Origin: Frigoribacterium sp. Leaf186
GTDB taxonomy: Bacteria > Actinomycetota > Actinomycetes > Actinomycetales > Microbacteriaceae
DNA: 64,000 bases
Reading direction: 5' to 3'
Assembly (NCBI RefSeq): GCF_001423905.1
Contig: NZ_LMPQ01000001.1
Coordinates: forward strand, 409,512-473,511
The position numbers and the translations under genes were made by a program. The notes beneath the pieces were generated by a model. That model worked only from the letters and a program-made list of their open reading frames with translations, was not told the origin of the DNA and did no database searches. Below, in pieces: positions 7,921-16,270 of the stretch (positions within the stretch are counted from its first letter, which is position 1; each line of letters opens with the position of its first letter).

Positions 7921-8847
7921 GTGACCTACCCCAGCAACGGGCTCACCTCCGCAGGAGGATTTCGCGTCGTGACCAGTGCCCTCATCCTCCCCACGTTCTT
8001 CGCTGGTGGTGACGACGCCCCTCCCGAAAGCCAACGCCTGCATTGGAATACATCGCGTGAGTGGCAGCACTCCGGCCGGCAGTGGGAGATGGCGGAGATA
8101 CATGCTTCACTCGCCGGCGTGACCCGCGGGCGCATGACCGAGCTTGTCGGGCGAATGGCCGCTGCCGGCGAGGAGCTCGGGCTCGCGTGCACAGCCGCCC
8201 TCGAGGCCAGTCGTTGGCGCGCGCGTTGGTAGGAAGAGCGCGCCCACATGGCTGCCCGGGCGATGGCTGACCTCACTGCGCACTACTGCTTGTTAGTCGG
8301 GCACGGTCTCGTCAACATGACCGCACGCCTCAAGCACCTCCGTGGCGAACCTCCGTACCCACGCGCATCGGACGGGTACGCGGCCGCAGTCGAGAGTCCA
8401 CCCTTCACCGAGCACGGTGCCTGGCTGGCTATGAATAAGGACAGCGCGAAGGAGCTGCGGAAGGACGCGGCAGCCACAGGCAAGCCCGAGCTCGTCGAGC
8501 TCGCAGCCCTCCTCGTAAAACTCGAGCAGAACGAGACTTGGCGTGCAATCGTAGGCCGCAGGAACACCGAGTTCCACCGCATGCGACCCCAGACCATCGA
8601 TGGTGGGGTGCCGCAGGTCAACCCGTGGGTGCAGTACAGCGAAGAGACTGACGAGCACGAAGCCAGTTGGCAGATGGACTTCGGCAATCCCCTGAACCCC
8701 TACACGCCTGATGTGGCTCAGCTCGTCGATGATTCAGAGGTCGCACTCGACGCCCTCGTCGGCACCATGGTGCAGTGGGCCAGGGGATGGCAGCGCGCGC
8801 TCGTCGCACTCAACGTCACTCAGACGCCGAACCAGGCTGGGAAGTGA
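7921..8847 (+). pseudogene. HEPN-like gene split by an in-frame amber codon
   Basis: A GTG at 7921 opens a frame that runs 103 codons to a TAG at 8230-8232. The same frame then continues without interruption from EERAHMAARAMADLTAHYC to 8847. Both sides are equally protein-like and helix-rich across the junction (SRWRARW-stop-EERAHM), so a single TGG, CAG or GAG to TAG change probably split one ~308-residue gene. The ATG at 8248 could still produce the last 199 residues. That part contains RRNTEFHR, an R-x4-H arrangement like the RNase motif of HEPN toxins. The HEPN call is an inference from this motif and the helical setting. Confidence 0.5.
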
Positions 8848-8958
8848 CGGTCCACGGTCTGAGCTACTCCTGGGGCATCATCGTGGCGAGTTCAGCAGAC
8901 TGTCGCAACTGACACGCCCCGGTTACGCTCAGTCGACGGACCTGACGACGGAGGAACA

Positions 8959-9522
8959 ATGGCGGGCAAATCTCCTAGGGGCCGCCACAACGGCGACTAC
9001 CGCGTCTTGCAGACGGCCGGCGCCGCCGAGCGGGAAGAACTCATTGCAGTCCTGCGCGACCACCTCAAAGGTATCGACCTGCGCCTTGTCCTAGAGGCTG
9101 TCGGCGGCATAGAGGGCCTGGCTAAGCGGATGCTGGCCAGCGTCCCCGGCGTGAACGTCTACGACGACGCGCTCGCACCGTTCTACGACACCACCAGTCT
9201 TGGCCGCTGGAAGGGCATCCGCCGCAAGTCGATCGACGGGCAGGTTCGCCGAGGTGACGTGCTCTGCGTGACGACGTCCGACAGCCACCGGCTCTACCCG
9301 TCGTTCCAATTTGACGGCCCCGATGGCACTCCGCTGCCCGACCTCGCCGGTGTCCTCGCCGTCCTCGATCCGCGTCGCGTTGATGTCTGGGGCGACGCCA
9401 TCTGGGTGCGTGAGCCGCACGCCGAGCTCGGCGACCGCTCCCCCGCCCAGGCACTGCGGGACGGCGACGCCGATGACGTCATCGCGCTCGCTCGCCAGGC
9501 CGGCGCACTGCTGGCGTCGTGA
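8959..9522 (+). CDS. MbcA/ParS/Xre-type antitoxin partner of a RES toxin
   Basis: A GGAGGA at 8951-8956 precedes the ATG. The 187-residue protein has the layout of antitoxins from RES toxin pairs: a helical N-terminus, a DNA-binding-like middle (LAPFYDTTSLGRWKGIRRKS then VRRGDVLCVTTSDSHRLYPS) and a C-terminal DUF2384-like domain (WVREPHAELGDRSPAQALRD) known to bind the toxin. It overlaps the following RES frame by a GTGA junction at 9519-9522, as expected for translational coupling of antitoxin and toxin. It is intact although the toxin frame is broken. Autoregulation of the operon is usual for the family. Confidence 0.75.
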   Translation: MAGKSPRGRHNGDYRVLQTAGAAEREELIAVLRDHLKGIDLRLVLEAVGGIEGLAKRMLASVPGVNVYDDALAPFYDTTSLGRWKGIRRKSIDGQVRRGDVLCVTTSDSHRLYPSFQFDGPDGTPLPDLAGVLAVLDPRRVDVWGDAIWVREPHAELGDRSPAQALRDGDADDVIALARQAGALLAS

Positions 9523-10178
9523 CGTCCCGCAACGACCTCGCGCAGCAGCCACCGCAGCCGGGCCAGGACCTCACGAGCATCCCGGCCGTCGACGGCCCGG
9601 CTGCGCGTCGGTGGCGGGCGCACTCCGTCAGCTTCGGGCCCTGGTTCTAATCCGTCAGCTTGGGGCCCTGGTTCTTCGGCACCACCGGCGCCGGCCGCTT
9701 CGACCTGCCCGACACTGGCGACGACGTCACCTGCTACTTCGCCGACGAGGTCGAGACCGCCGTGCGCGAGAGCCTCGGCCCGCGTCTGTCCGCCGACCAG
9801 ACCGTCACGCCCGACCTGGCCGCAGCGTTCACCGTCTCCGCCACCGCGCCTCCCACGCCGCGGCGGTACGCCGACATCAACGACAAGGCCGCCGTCCGCC
9901 ACGGCGTCACCCGAGAGCTGACGACGACCGTTCGCTACGACGTCACGAACGCCTGGGCCGACGCTCTCCACCAGTCCGGCTTCGACGGCGTCCGGTACGC
10001 GGCGCGGTTCACGACCGAGGCAGCCTTGAACTCCTGGGCGCTGTTCGGACCGAAGGGCCCCGACGCGTCGCTCCCTGTGGTCGACGCCGAGCAACTGACC
10101 GGTGAGGACGCCTGCACCGCCGCCGGCGTCACCGTCCTCGCGCCGCCGCCGGCGAAGCGAGCGCTGCGGATCATCTGA
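9519..10178 (+). pseudogene. RES-domain toxin disrupted by a stop in a 27-bp duplication
   Basis: The frame opens at GTG 9519 and reads into RRWRAHSVSFGPWF, then meets TAA at 9648-9650. It continues in the same frame as SVSLGPWFFGTTGAGRFDLP and on to 10178. The second part is a RES domain: GRFD with the catalytic Arg, CYFADE with the Tyr, and ETAVRESLG with the Glu. RES toxins degrade or modify NAD+. The stop lies at the end of the first copy of a 27-bp tandem duplication. A TTG at 9660 could restart translation but would omit the N-terminal strand and its Arg, so activity is doubtful. Confidence 0.75.
9624..9677 (+). repeat. 27-bp tandem duplication inside the RES gene
   Basis: Two adjacent 27-bp units (9624-9650 and 9651-9677) differ at three positions. 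Both encode SVS(F/L)GPWF; the last codon is TAA in the first copy and TTC in the second. The length is a multiple of three, so the frame is kept and only the stop breaks the gene. Confidence 0.9.
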
Positions 10179-10202
10179 GCAGGCATCGACAGGAGTGAGA
10201 AA

Positions 10203-10595
10203 ATGACGACTGAGCCGGTCCCACAAGGAGGGCCTTCCCGGACGGAGGTCTACTTCTTGTACGGGGCGGAGTACGTACAGAAGCGCCATCAGTGCCGCAG
10301 CATGATCCCCGACGAGCTGCGGCTGCGACTCCCGCTTGCCGAGTCGATGGAAGGGACCTACAGAGTCGCCGTGGACGAGAACCACGGCTTCGACCGAGCG
10401 AAGTTCGTCGAGCTGTACGCCAGGCTTCGGGCCCGAGGAGTGCTGCGTCCATTCAGCGCAAGCGAGAACGACGCCGCCCGCGAGCTCGAAGCTCTCGGCC
10501 ACAAGCTGACTACGTCCAGCGCCGAACATGAAGCCATCGACCTCGGACGACTGCGCGAGGTCTACGCCCAGGCCGTCACCGACCCGGTCGTCTGA
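10203..10595 (+). CDS. Hypothetical protein following the RES locus
   Basis: This 130-residue soluble protein has a good ribosome site (AGGAGTGAG at 10191-10199) before its ATG. It begins 24 bp after the RES frame and could be co-transcribed with it. Recognisable blocks are EVYFLYGAEYVQKRHQCRSM and a helical C-terminus (RAKFVELYARLRARGVLRPF, LGRLREVYAQAV). No family is known to me and no catalytic motif stands out. Confidence 0.6.
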   Translation: MTTEPVPQGGPSRTEVYFLYGAEYVQKRHQCRSMIPDELRLRLPLAESMEGTYRVAVDENHGFDRAKFVELYARLRARGVLRPFSASENDAARELEALGHKLTTSSAEHEAIDLGRLREVYAQAVTDPVV

Positions 10596-12296
10596 CCAGC
10601 TTCGGTCACAGTCAATCGCGGTGCACCCTCCGGTGCGCGGTCGCGCGCCACCCCGACGGCGGTCGCCGACCACCAGCCCCACCCCGCGAGCACGACCAAT
10701 GCGATCCCGGCGGTCGCCGAAGTCGACGACCAACTGGCGACACCGATCTGACGAGTGGAGGCCATTAGATGAGAGGGCAGCCCGATTAGAAGAGAGGGCC
10801 GCTCGCTGGCGCTCCCTCCCCCGTTTCCCTTCGCGAACAGCCACACGTCCATCGCAATAAGACACCTTCTCCTCTGACCTCCTCACGCCACCACGTCAAC
10901 ACCGCAGCCCACCTCACCCGGCCATCTCGAGAACGCGACCCGCACGCACGACTCAGCCACCTCGACAACGACGCGGCACGCCTGGCGCTCCGCGCCGGCG
11001 CCGCACACCGCGCGCTCCGCGTGCTCTCCCCACATGTCCCGTCCGGGTCGCTTCGCGACCCCCTTCTTTCATCAGCTCCACGCCCGCACGGTCACGATGA
11101 CCTGATCGTCCGCCATCTCGTTCACCGCGTGCACGGCACGCGTGGCAGCGGCTCGCTCCTCAGACCGTCACCCCGTTCGTCTCCCCGGGGCGGATGCCTG
11201 ATCGAAGGTGCTGCGGCACCTTGCCTGCCGGCGGCCGCACACGGGTGGGGTTTCGCAGTTCGTCTCTCGGTCCGTGCACCCACACGTCCGACATCTCGTC
11301 TCCCTTAGGCGTGCACCGGTACGCCTCCCGCTGCGTCATCCGGCTCGTCTGGCCTGTGCTTGTCGGTGCCGCACCTGCTGAGGCTTCGTGTCGGCTCGCT
11401 CACCGGTGCGGTGCGGCGTTACGGGTGTCGGACCGGTGTCAAGGTGGCTCCCTGCGGGAGGCTTCCTCATGGCCGGGTGAGTGCGAACAGACTGCGGTCC
11501 GCCTACCGGGTCGGTGGAGCGAGGCGCGTGACGGACCGGTCCCGGAAGAAGCAGACCCGATGCGCATGAACCAGCCATCGGAGAGGCCCCCGGCAGGGGT
11601 GACGACGAGCACGCAAGCTGCGCGCACAAGGAGGGCGGTTCCCGACGCATCACGAAGTGGTGTGGCGTGCCAGGCGAGGCAGACGCTCACAGCGTCAACC
11701 AGCCCCTGAGCTGCACACGGCAGCGAAGTCCCCGCCCACCGGCAGGTGGGTTCCAGCAGCGAACGAGTGAGCTGAGGGAATCGCAGCCGTGACGGACGCG
11801 CCAGCGTTCGGCGGGGCGGAGACGCTTCTCGCGCAGCGGGAAGTCTGACGGCGAGCGGAGTGGACCGGAAGAGGGCACCGGAACGAGGTCGACTGCGAAG
11901 CAGTTATAAGTGAAGATGGAACGGCGCCAGCGATGAGCGGCGCTGTGGGCGATACTCGTCTCGCTCAGCTCATTGAGTATGACTGAGGAACGTGCCCGAA
12001 TTTAACCCCGCAGTTTTGCGCGCTGAAGCATGCCCAGGACGCGCCCTTGAGGGTAGCCAACGACCCATCGCAGTGCACCTGGCGACACAAATCAGAGCCG
12101 CACCTACAGCAACCGAGTGACCCGACCCTGGCGCACCGCTCCAGCTTTGACACAGGCCCATAGGGCAGCGAGGAGCCCCACCCTCGGGACGCGCGCGCGA
12201 GTCGACGCCACTCCATTCCTGATGCATTCAAGAGCAAGTCACGGGTCGCGCAAGCCAACCAGGTCTGTTCACCGAGGTGCCGCGCATGGGTCGTGT
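10596..12296. other. 1.7-kb stretch without a recognisable gene; several hairpins
   Basis: All open frames here have shadow-like composition (Arg/Ser/Pro/His-rich) and lack ribosome sites. Direct reading shows short perfect stem-loops: AAGGTGC-TGCG-GCACCTT at 11205-11222, CTCCC-TGC-GGGAG at 11448-11460, and CCCACC-GGCA-GGTGGG at 11735-11750. It may be decayed mobile-element sequence, a replication or transfer origin, or a structured RNA region; nothing here decides between these. It immediately precedes the excisionase-integrase pair. Confidence 0.5.
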
Positions 12297-12524
12297 ATGA
12301 CCATCACGATGACCGAAGAACCGCTCGACTCGATGCTGCACAACGAGTACCTGACCTTGCAGCAGTTGAGTGCTTACATCCAGATACCCGTGCGCACCAT
12401 CCACTACCTGCGGAAGAAAGGTGACGGGCCCGTCGGCCGCAAGGTCGGGCGCTCGGTCCGCTTCAGCCGGGCAGCAGTCGATGCCTGGTTCGACGGTTTG
12501 CCGACCAGCGCGACGCACCTCTGA
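12297..12524 (+). CDS. Excisionase-like helix-turn-helix protein
   Basis: This 75-residue protein carries a MerR/excisionase-type winged helix: NEYLTLQQLSAYIQIPVRTI with the HTH, then RKKGDGPVGRKVGRSVRFSR and AAVDAWFD. These small proteins bind at attachment sites and set the direction of recombination by the neighbouring integrase, or act as repressors. Its stop TGA overlaps the integrase ATG (TGATG), indicating translational coupling. An alternative ATG lies at 12309. The family-wide position directly before an integrase makes this assignment fairly secure. Confidence 0.75.
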   Translation: MTITMTEEPLDSMLHNEYLTLQQLSAYIQIPVRTIHYLRKKGDGPVGRKVGRSVRFSRAAVDAWFDGLPTSATHL

Positions 12525-13591
12525 TGCTGAAGAAGGACGACAAGTCGAACAAGTGGCGGGCCCGCATCTACTTCAAGGGCAAGCAGATATCGATGGCGAC
12601 CTTCGACAGGAGGGAAGACGCCCAGAAGTGGGAGGCGAAGCAGAAGCTGGCCCTGGTCACGAACGACTGGCAGGACGACAAGGCCGGGAACATCACCGTT
12701 GCCGCCGTCATTCTGGAGTTCAACGAGTCGCGGGCCGGCACCATCTCCGCGAAGACCGTCGACACGGACGAGGCCAACCTGCGGCTACACGTCCCAGAGA
12801 AGCTTGCGCGTAGGCCCATCCGGTCCGTGCAGTCATCTGACCTCGTGGCCCTGTACTCCGCTCTTTCCAAGCGGCGCACTCACGCCACCGTCAAGCGCAT
12901 TCGGGACAGCACCATGTCGCTCTTCAACTACGCCGTCGACATGGGCTACGTCCCCCACAACCCGGTGAAGAACGCGCGCATGCCTCGAGGCGACGGGCGC
13001 GCGGACCAAGCCATGCGACCCTTCACACCTGACGAGTTCGAGTCGATGCTCGCCGCCCAGCGAGAGACCCACCCGAGATACGCCGACTACGTCGAGTTCC
13101 TCCGCGAGACGGGCCTTCGATGGGGAGAACTCGTGGCTCTCCGAGTTGGCGACGTCGTCACGGAACCCTTCGACGCCATCATCGTCCGCCGCTCACAGTC
13201 CGACGGTTACGCGGAGAAGCAGACCAAAAGCGGGAGAATTCGACGCGTTCCTCTGCTGGGGAACGCTCCGGCCATCGCTGCGCGGTACGGCAAAGGTCGC
13301 AAGCGCAACGAAAGGCTGTTCACCAGCCCCACCGGCGCCAAGTTGAACAACGGCAACTTCAAACGAGCCCTCGACTGGACGGGAACAGCTCACGGGCATC
13401 GCGAGTACGACCTGCGCCACACCGCTGCGACCTCGTGGCTCCGAGACAACGTGGACATCAAGACGGTGTCTGCCTGGCTCGGTCACGCGACGACGCAGCT
13501 GACCCTCGACACCTACAGCCACCACATGGGTTCGGACGCCGACACAGCCGCCATCGAGCGGATTTCAAGGGCTCGGGAATGCCGCGACTAG
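12524..13591 (+). CDS. Tyrosine-type site-specific integrase
   Basis: This is a 355-residue phage-type integrase. It has an N-terminal arm-binding region (KWRARIYFKGKQISMATFDR), a core-binding SAM-like domain (~55-150) and a catalytic domain with R199 (TGLRWGELVALR), K235 (KSGRIRRVPLL), R298 (YDLRHTAATSW), H321 (WLGHATTQ) and nucleophile Y331 (DTYSHHM). The first His of the usual HxxR box is Tyr295. It is full length and should catalyse integration and excision of the island, with the tRNA-Val gene at 16113 as probable target. It follows the excisionase with a TGATG overlap. Confidence 0.9.
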   Translation: MLKKDDKSNKWRARIYFKGKQISMATFDRREDAQKWEAKQKLALVTNDWQDDKAGNITVAAVILEFNESRAGTISAKTVDTDEANLRLHVPEKLARRPIRSVQSSDLVALYSALSKRRTHATVKRIRDSTMSLFNYAVDMGYVPHNPVKNARMPRGDGRADQAMRPFTPDEFESMLAAQRETHPRYADYVEFLRETGLRWGELVALRVGDVVTEPFDAIIVRRSQSDGYAEKQTKSGRIRRVPLLGNAPAIAARYGKGRKRNERLFTSPTGAKLNNGNFKRALDWTGTAHGHREYDLRHTAATSWLRDNVDIKTVSAWLGHATTQLTLDTYSHHMGSDADTAAIERISRARECRD

Positions 13592-13845
13592 GAATGTCAC
13601 GCAAGCCCTCGAGGTCAGCGGCCTTGGGCTTCGGCAAAGGGATGACGTCGCTCTCGGCGACGATCTACTCGGTCGGCTATCGCGACGAGGGGCTCGAGGT
13701 CAGCGTCGGGGGATGACGAAACGCAGGCCGTATCGGAGTTCGAAGGTCTTCTTCGCGCGGGTCCGCGTCGATGCGGTCGAAGTGGGCGGGGTGGATCGGC
13801 AGGCACCGCTCGTCGGGCTTACTCGAAGTGGCCAGGAAGCCTAGG

Positions 13846-13893
13846 CGCAGCCGTTGGGGGCAGCCGTTGAGGGCAGCCGTTGGGGGCAGCCGT
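13846..13893. repeat. 13-bp tandem repeat flanked by CCTAGG
   Basis: GGCAGCCGTTGGG-like units occur three times plus a partial fourth (13846-13858, 13859-13871, 13872-13884, 13885-13893). A CCTAGG hexamer lies on each side (13840-13845 and 13896-13901). The array is intergenic, between the integrase and the effector gene. It could be an integrase or excisionase arm site array, but this is untested. Confidence 0.8.
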
Positions 13894-14158
13894 GCCCTAG
13901 GTGATGCCGGTAGGCAGGAAATCCGTTTGGCTTATTCTTGAGAGTAGGTGAGTCATGTCAACCCCGATGGGTATACCTTGAAGGCGCATCTGGCAAGAAC
14001 GCCGACCAACGGAGTGGGCGTTCCTTGTGAGCGCCAGGTGTGCACTCAGCTTAAGAACTGATGTGCCGACGGCCGGAATAGGTCGTGAGCCGGCTTCCCG
14101 TGGACTTCGTGCGATTGGGAAGCTATTCCGCCGGCGACGGTCTTAAACGCGTGGGCTC

Positions 14159-14164
14159 TAGGAT
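14159..14164 (+). promoter_or_regulatory. -10 box of leaderless island effector gene
   Basis: TAGGAT fits the actinobacterial TAnnnT -10 consensus and lies exactly 6 nt before the GTG at 14171. No ribosome site is present, so transcription and translation probably start at the same base. Confidence 0.55.
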
Positions 14165-14170
14165 GCGGGT

Positions 14171-15637
14171 GTGCTGCTGACATCGCGTCTACCTATCGCC
14201 GATCTTCGAGGCCTGGCCCGGGACGAAACCATTGTGCGGTCTGTCGTCCTTCCAGCTGTCTGGTCCACAGGAGCCTTCGTCCGGGGATTCGGCCCCGTAA
14301 CGGCGCGTCCCAATCGTCCTGTTGAGCCATGGCTGTATGAAGAGGCCTATGCGGATCTCAGCCGAACCGTCACGTTCTCGCAGCCCGGCCTTGAAAGTTA
14401 TAACCAAGCGCTACCCGACTACAGCGTGCAGAAAATCAGAAAGCGTGCCTGGATGGCGCTTCCGCATTCAACAGCCATGTTCGACGTCGACGTCGCGCTG
14501 CAACTTGGACCTCGTCACGGTTCGCCGGACCGGCGCCGCGAGACGGGAACGTTCTCCGTCAGTGACCTCAAGAAAGTCGTGCAAGCGGCAGCGGCTCTCT
14601 CCGTGCGTGTTGGTCCCGTAGACACTGGCTCTAGTGCGTCACTGCTCAGAGCAGGCAAAGCACTTGCCGAGAGGTACAACTTCCATACCTCCGCAGGCTC
14701 TCCGCCACGTCAACTAGTTCGTGCAGGGACAAGCGTCGCGGTTCTCGAGGCCCCCGGGCTTAGACCTGCCGACGAAAAGGCACGCACGAACCGCTTCGGG
14801 GTTGCCATGACCAGTTTTACGATACCGGTCATAGGGGGCGGACAGCTTCGCACGCACGTACTCTGGGACACAGAAGGAACAGCAGACAACCGCAAGCGCA
14901 TCCGAGAGGCACGGATACACATTCTTCGTCTGCAATCTATACGAGAGTTTCTGCGCTTCCTCGCCTCCGTGTCTCGCGATGAAACCCTCTTGGCCAGCAA
15001 GCCTTCTCACGCCGGATATGACCCCCTTCAAAGAACACTGCTCTCTTGCATTCGAATTGCTGATAGGAACGCGCTAGAGGGTCATATTGACCCAGAGGCG
15101 ATTCTTAACGCTGCCTTTCCTCACGAACGCATTTTCGAGAACGATCTAGAGATACTGCTTAAAAGAACACTTACTGGAATGCGACCAAAGGTTCCAGCAG
15201 AGGCCCAAGCGTTCATTTACGGTGAGAAGCAACGCGTTGTCAGTCCAGATGTGAGACCGAGATCCCAGGAGTCAGTCGTGCACAACTACCACATCACTGC
15301 CAACAACATTGGTGCCGTTGGCGATAACGCCAAGATCAAGAACCTAAAGGTCGGGACCGAAGGTCGCATTCTCGAAATCGGTGGGCAAAGTGTCGCCGTC
15401 GGGCCTCTACTTGAAGAGTTGCGGAAGCTCGGCGCGACGGCGACCAACGACGATTCACGCGAGGCGACCGAGTGCTCGGAAAGAATCCGAAGTATCGAAG
15501 CGAGCCTCGAAGCAGGCGACGACGAAGGCGCCGTCGCGAGCCTTCGCAAGCTTGGGCGATGGGCAATGTCATCGTCCAACACCCTCGGCTTAACTATCGT
15601 CGCCAGCGCCGTTACTTATGCGTTGGGCCTGTCATGA
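14171..15637 (+). CDS. Candidate conflict/defence effector with C-terminal membrane helix
   Basis: I do not recognise the family of this 488-residue protein. The N-terminal ~330 residues form one large soluble domain with phrases such as SRTVTFSQPGLESYNQALPD and MTSFTIPVIGGGQLRTHVLW. Around residues 370-395 is HNYHITANNIGAVGDNAK, a Gly/Asn-rich element resembling the repeats found in bacterial conflict proteins next to effector domains. The end (SLRKLGRWAMSSSNTLGLTI then VASAVTYALGLS) is a single hydrophobic helix. Sensor, linker and membrane helix together suggest an abortive-infection-like effector, by inference. The gene has lower GC than its neighbours and is the only cargo between the integrase and tRNA-Val. 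Confidence 0.6.
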   Translation: MLLTSRLPIADLRGLARDETIVRSVVLPAVWSTGAFVRGFGPVTARPNRPVEPWLYEEAYADLSRTVTFSQPGLESYNQALPDYSVQKIRKRAWMALPHSTAMFDVDVALQLGPRHGSPDRRRETGTFSVSDLKKVVQAAAALSVRVGPVDTGSSASLLRAGKALAERYNFHTSAGSPPRQLVRAGTSVAVLEAPGLRPADEKARTNRFGVAMTSFTIPVIGGGQLRTHVLWDTEGTADNRKRIREARIHILRLQSIREFLRFLASVSRDETLLASKPSHAGYDPLQRTLLSCIRIADRNALEGHIDPEAILNAAFPHERIFENDLEILLKRTLTGMRPKVPAEAQAFIYGEKQRVVSPDVRPRSQESVVHNYHITANNIGAVGDNAKIKNLKVGTEGRILEIGGQSVAVGPLLEELRKLGATATNDDSREATECSERIRSIEASLEAGDDEGAVASLRKLGRWAMSSSNTLGLTIVASAVTYALGLS

Positions 15638-16112
15638 CTCCGACTAGGTGTACTGCCTTGGGACGTTGATTTATCTGCAACGGCTCCGGGGCAGAATCAG
15701 CGGCCGGCTTGCGCAAGGCCAGCTGCCCTCACACCAGGTAGTTGCACGCGCATCCGGGGTGAGAGCTCAGAGGGCTTATTAGGCTGTCGCTTCCCTTGAC
15801 CGTTCACGTTGGGATCTTGGGGCGGTCGGGGCCCGTAAAAGGCTCGGCCGCTCAACTAGACCGCGAGGACATACCGTCGCCGAGACCTCCCGACGCCAGT
15901 GGCCACTCCCACATGTGGACGCTCGCACCGGCGAGTCCCGCGAATTGCTATGAGGAGTACCGCCGGAGGTCGTGGACCGTTCTCGGCTTTGCAGCCATCT
16001 ACAGCGGCGAGACATTAGCTTCACCAACACCACACCAACATGCCCACTTCGCGAAGCGGACGAGACCAACCAGTTGGACCCGAAACGGCCAACTGACCGG
16101 GACTTTCTATTG
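15638..16112. other. Island end next to tRNA-Val; no gene seen
   Basis: The short open frames here do not look like proteins. A perfect 10-bp palindrome CTTGCGCAAG sits at 15708-15717 within a larger imperfect GGCC...GGCC structure. The attachment core should lie at or near the 3' end of the tRNA at 16113. I could not find a second copy of that tRNA end elsewhere in the window. Confidence 0.5.
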
Positions 16113-16185
16113 TGGGCCCTACCGGGCTCGAACCGATGACATCCACGGTGTAAACGTGGCGCTCTACCAACTGAGCTAAAGGCCC
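16113..16185 (-). tRNA. tRNA-Val (anticodon TAC)
   Basis: On the minus strand the sequence starts GGGCCTTTAGCTCAGTTGGT, has an anticodon stem-loop CCACG-TTTACAC-CGTGG with anticodon TAC, a GGTTCGAGC T-loop, and ends GGGCCCA. The acceptor stem pairs fully (one G-U). CCA is not encoded. Its 3' end points into the island, the usual arrangement for integration into a tRNA gene. Confidence 0.95.
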
Positions 16186-16228
16186 CCGCGCCGGTGCGAG
16201 CCGGGCGAGCGAGTCCAGGTTAGCGGGT

Positions 16229-16267
16229 GGTCGGACCGGCCCGCGCCTCCTGGGCCGGTGTCCGACC
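16229..16267 (-). terminator. Stem-loop after the peroxiredoxin gene
   Basis: GGTCGGAC-CGGCCC pairs with GGGCCG-GT-GTCCGACC around a loop containing GCGCCTCCT. It lies just past the stop of the peroxiredoxin gene. There is no strong T-tract, as is common in high-GC actinobacteria. Confidence 0.6.
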
Positions 16268-16270
16268 CGG

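Larger units (their letters stand above)
13592..14170. other. Integrase-to-effector intergenic region with repeats and a stem-loop
   Basis: There is no convincing gene. The element CTCGAGGTCAGCG occurs twice (about 13609 and 13695). A 13-bp tandem repeat lies at 13846-13893. Two nested inverted repeats at 14074-14130 (CGGAATAG...CTATTCCG outside, GCTTCCC...GGGAAGC inside) could form a stem-loop just upstream of the next gene. Base composition drops from about 13.9 kb onward, the same as the following gene. Confidence 0.5.

Noticed and set aside
11194-11709. 172-codon open frame in the gene-free block
   Set aside because: Cys/Ser/Arg-rich translation, no ribosome site or leaderless promoter, and no protein-like pattern.
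15079-15093. GGGTCA-TAT-TGACCC inverted repeat
   Set aside because: It lies inside the effector coding sequence with no promoter context; likely coincidence.
15779-16069. 96-codon minus-strand frame beside tRNA-Val
   Set aside because: Arg/Ser-rich composition with no start signal; probably chance.
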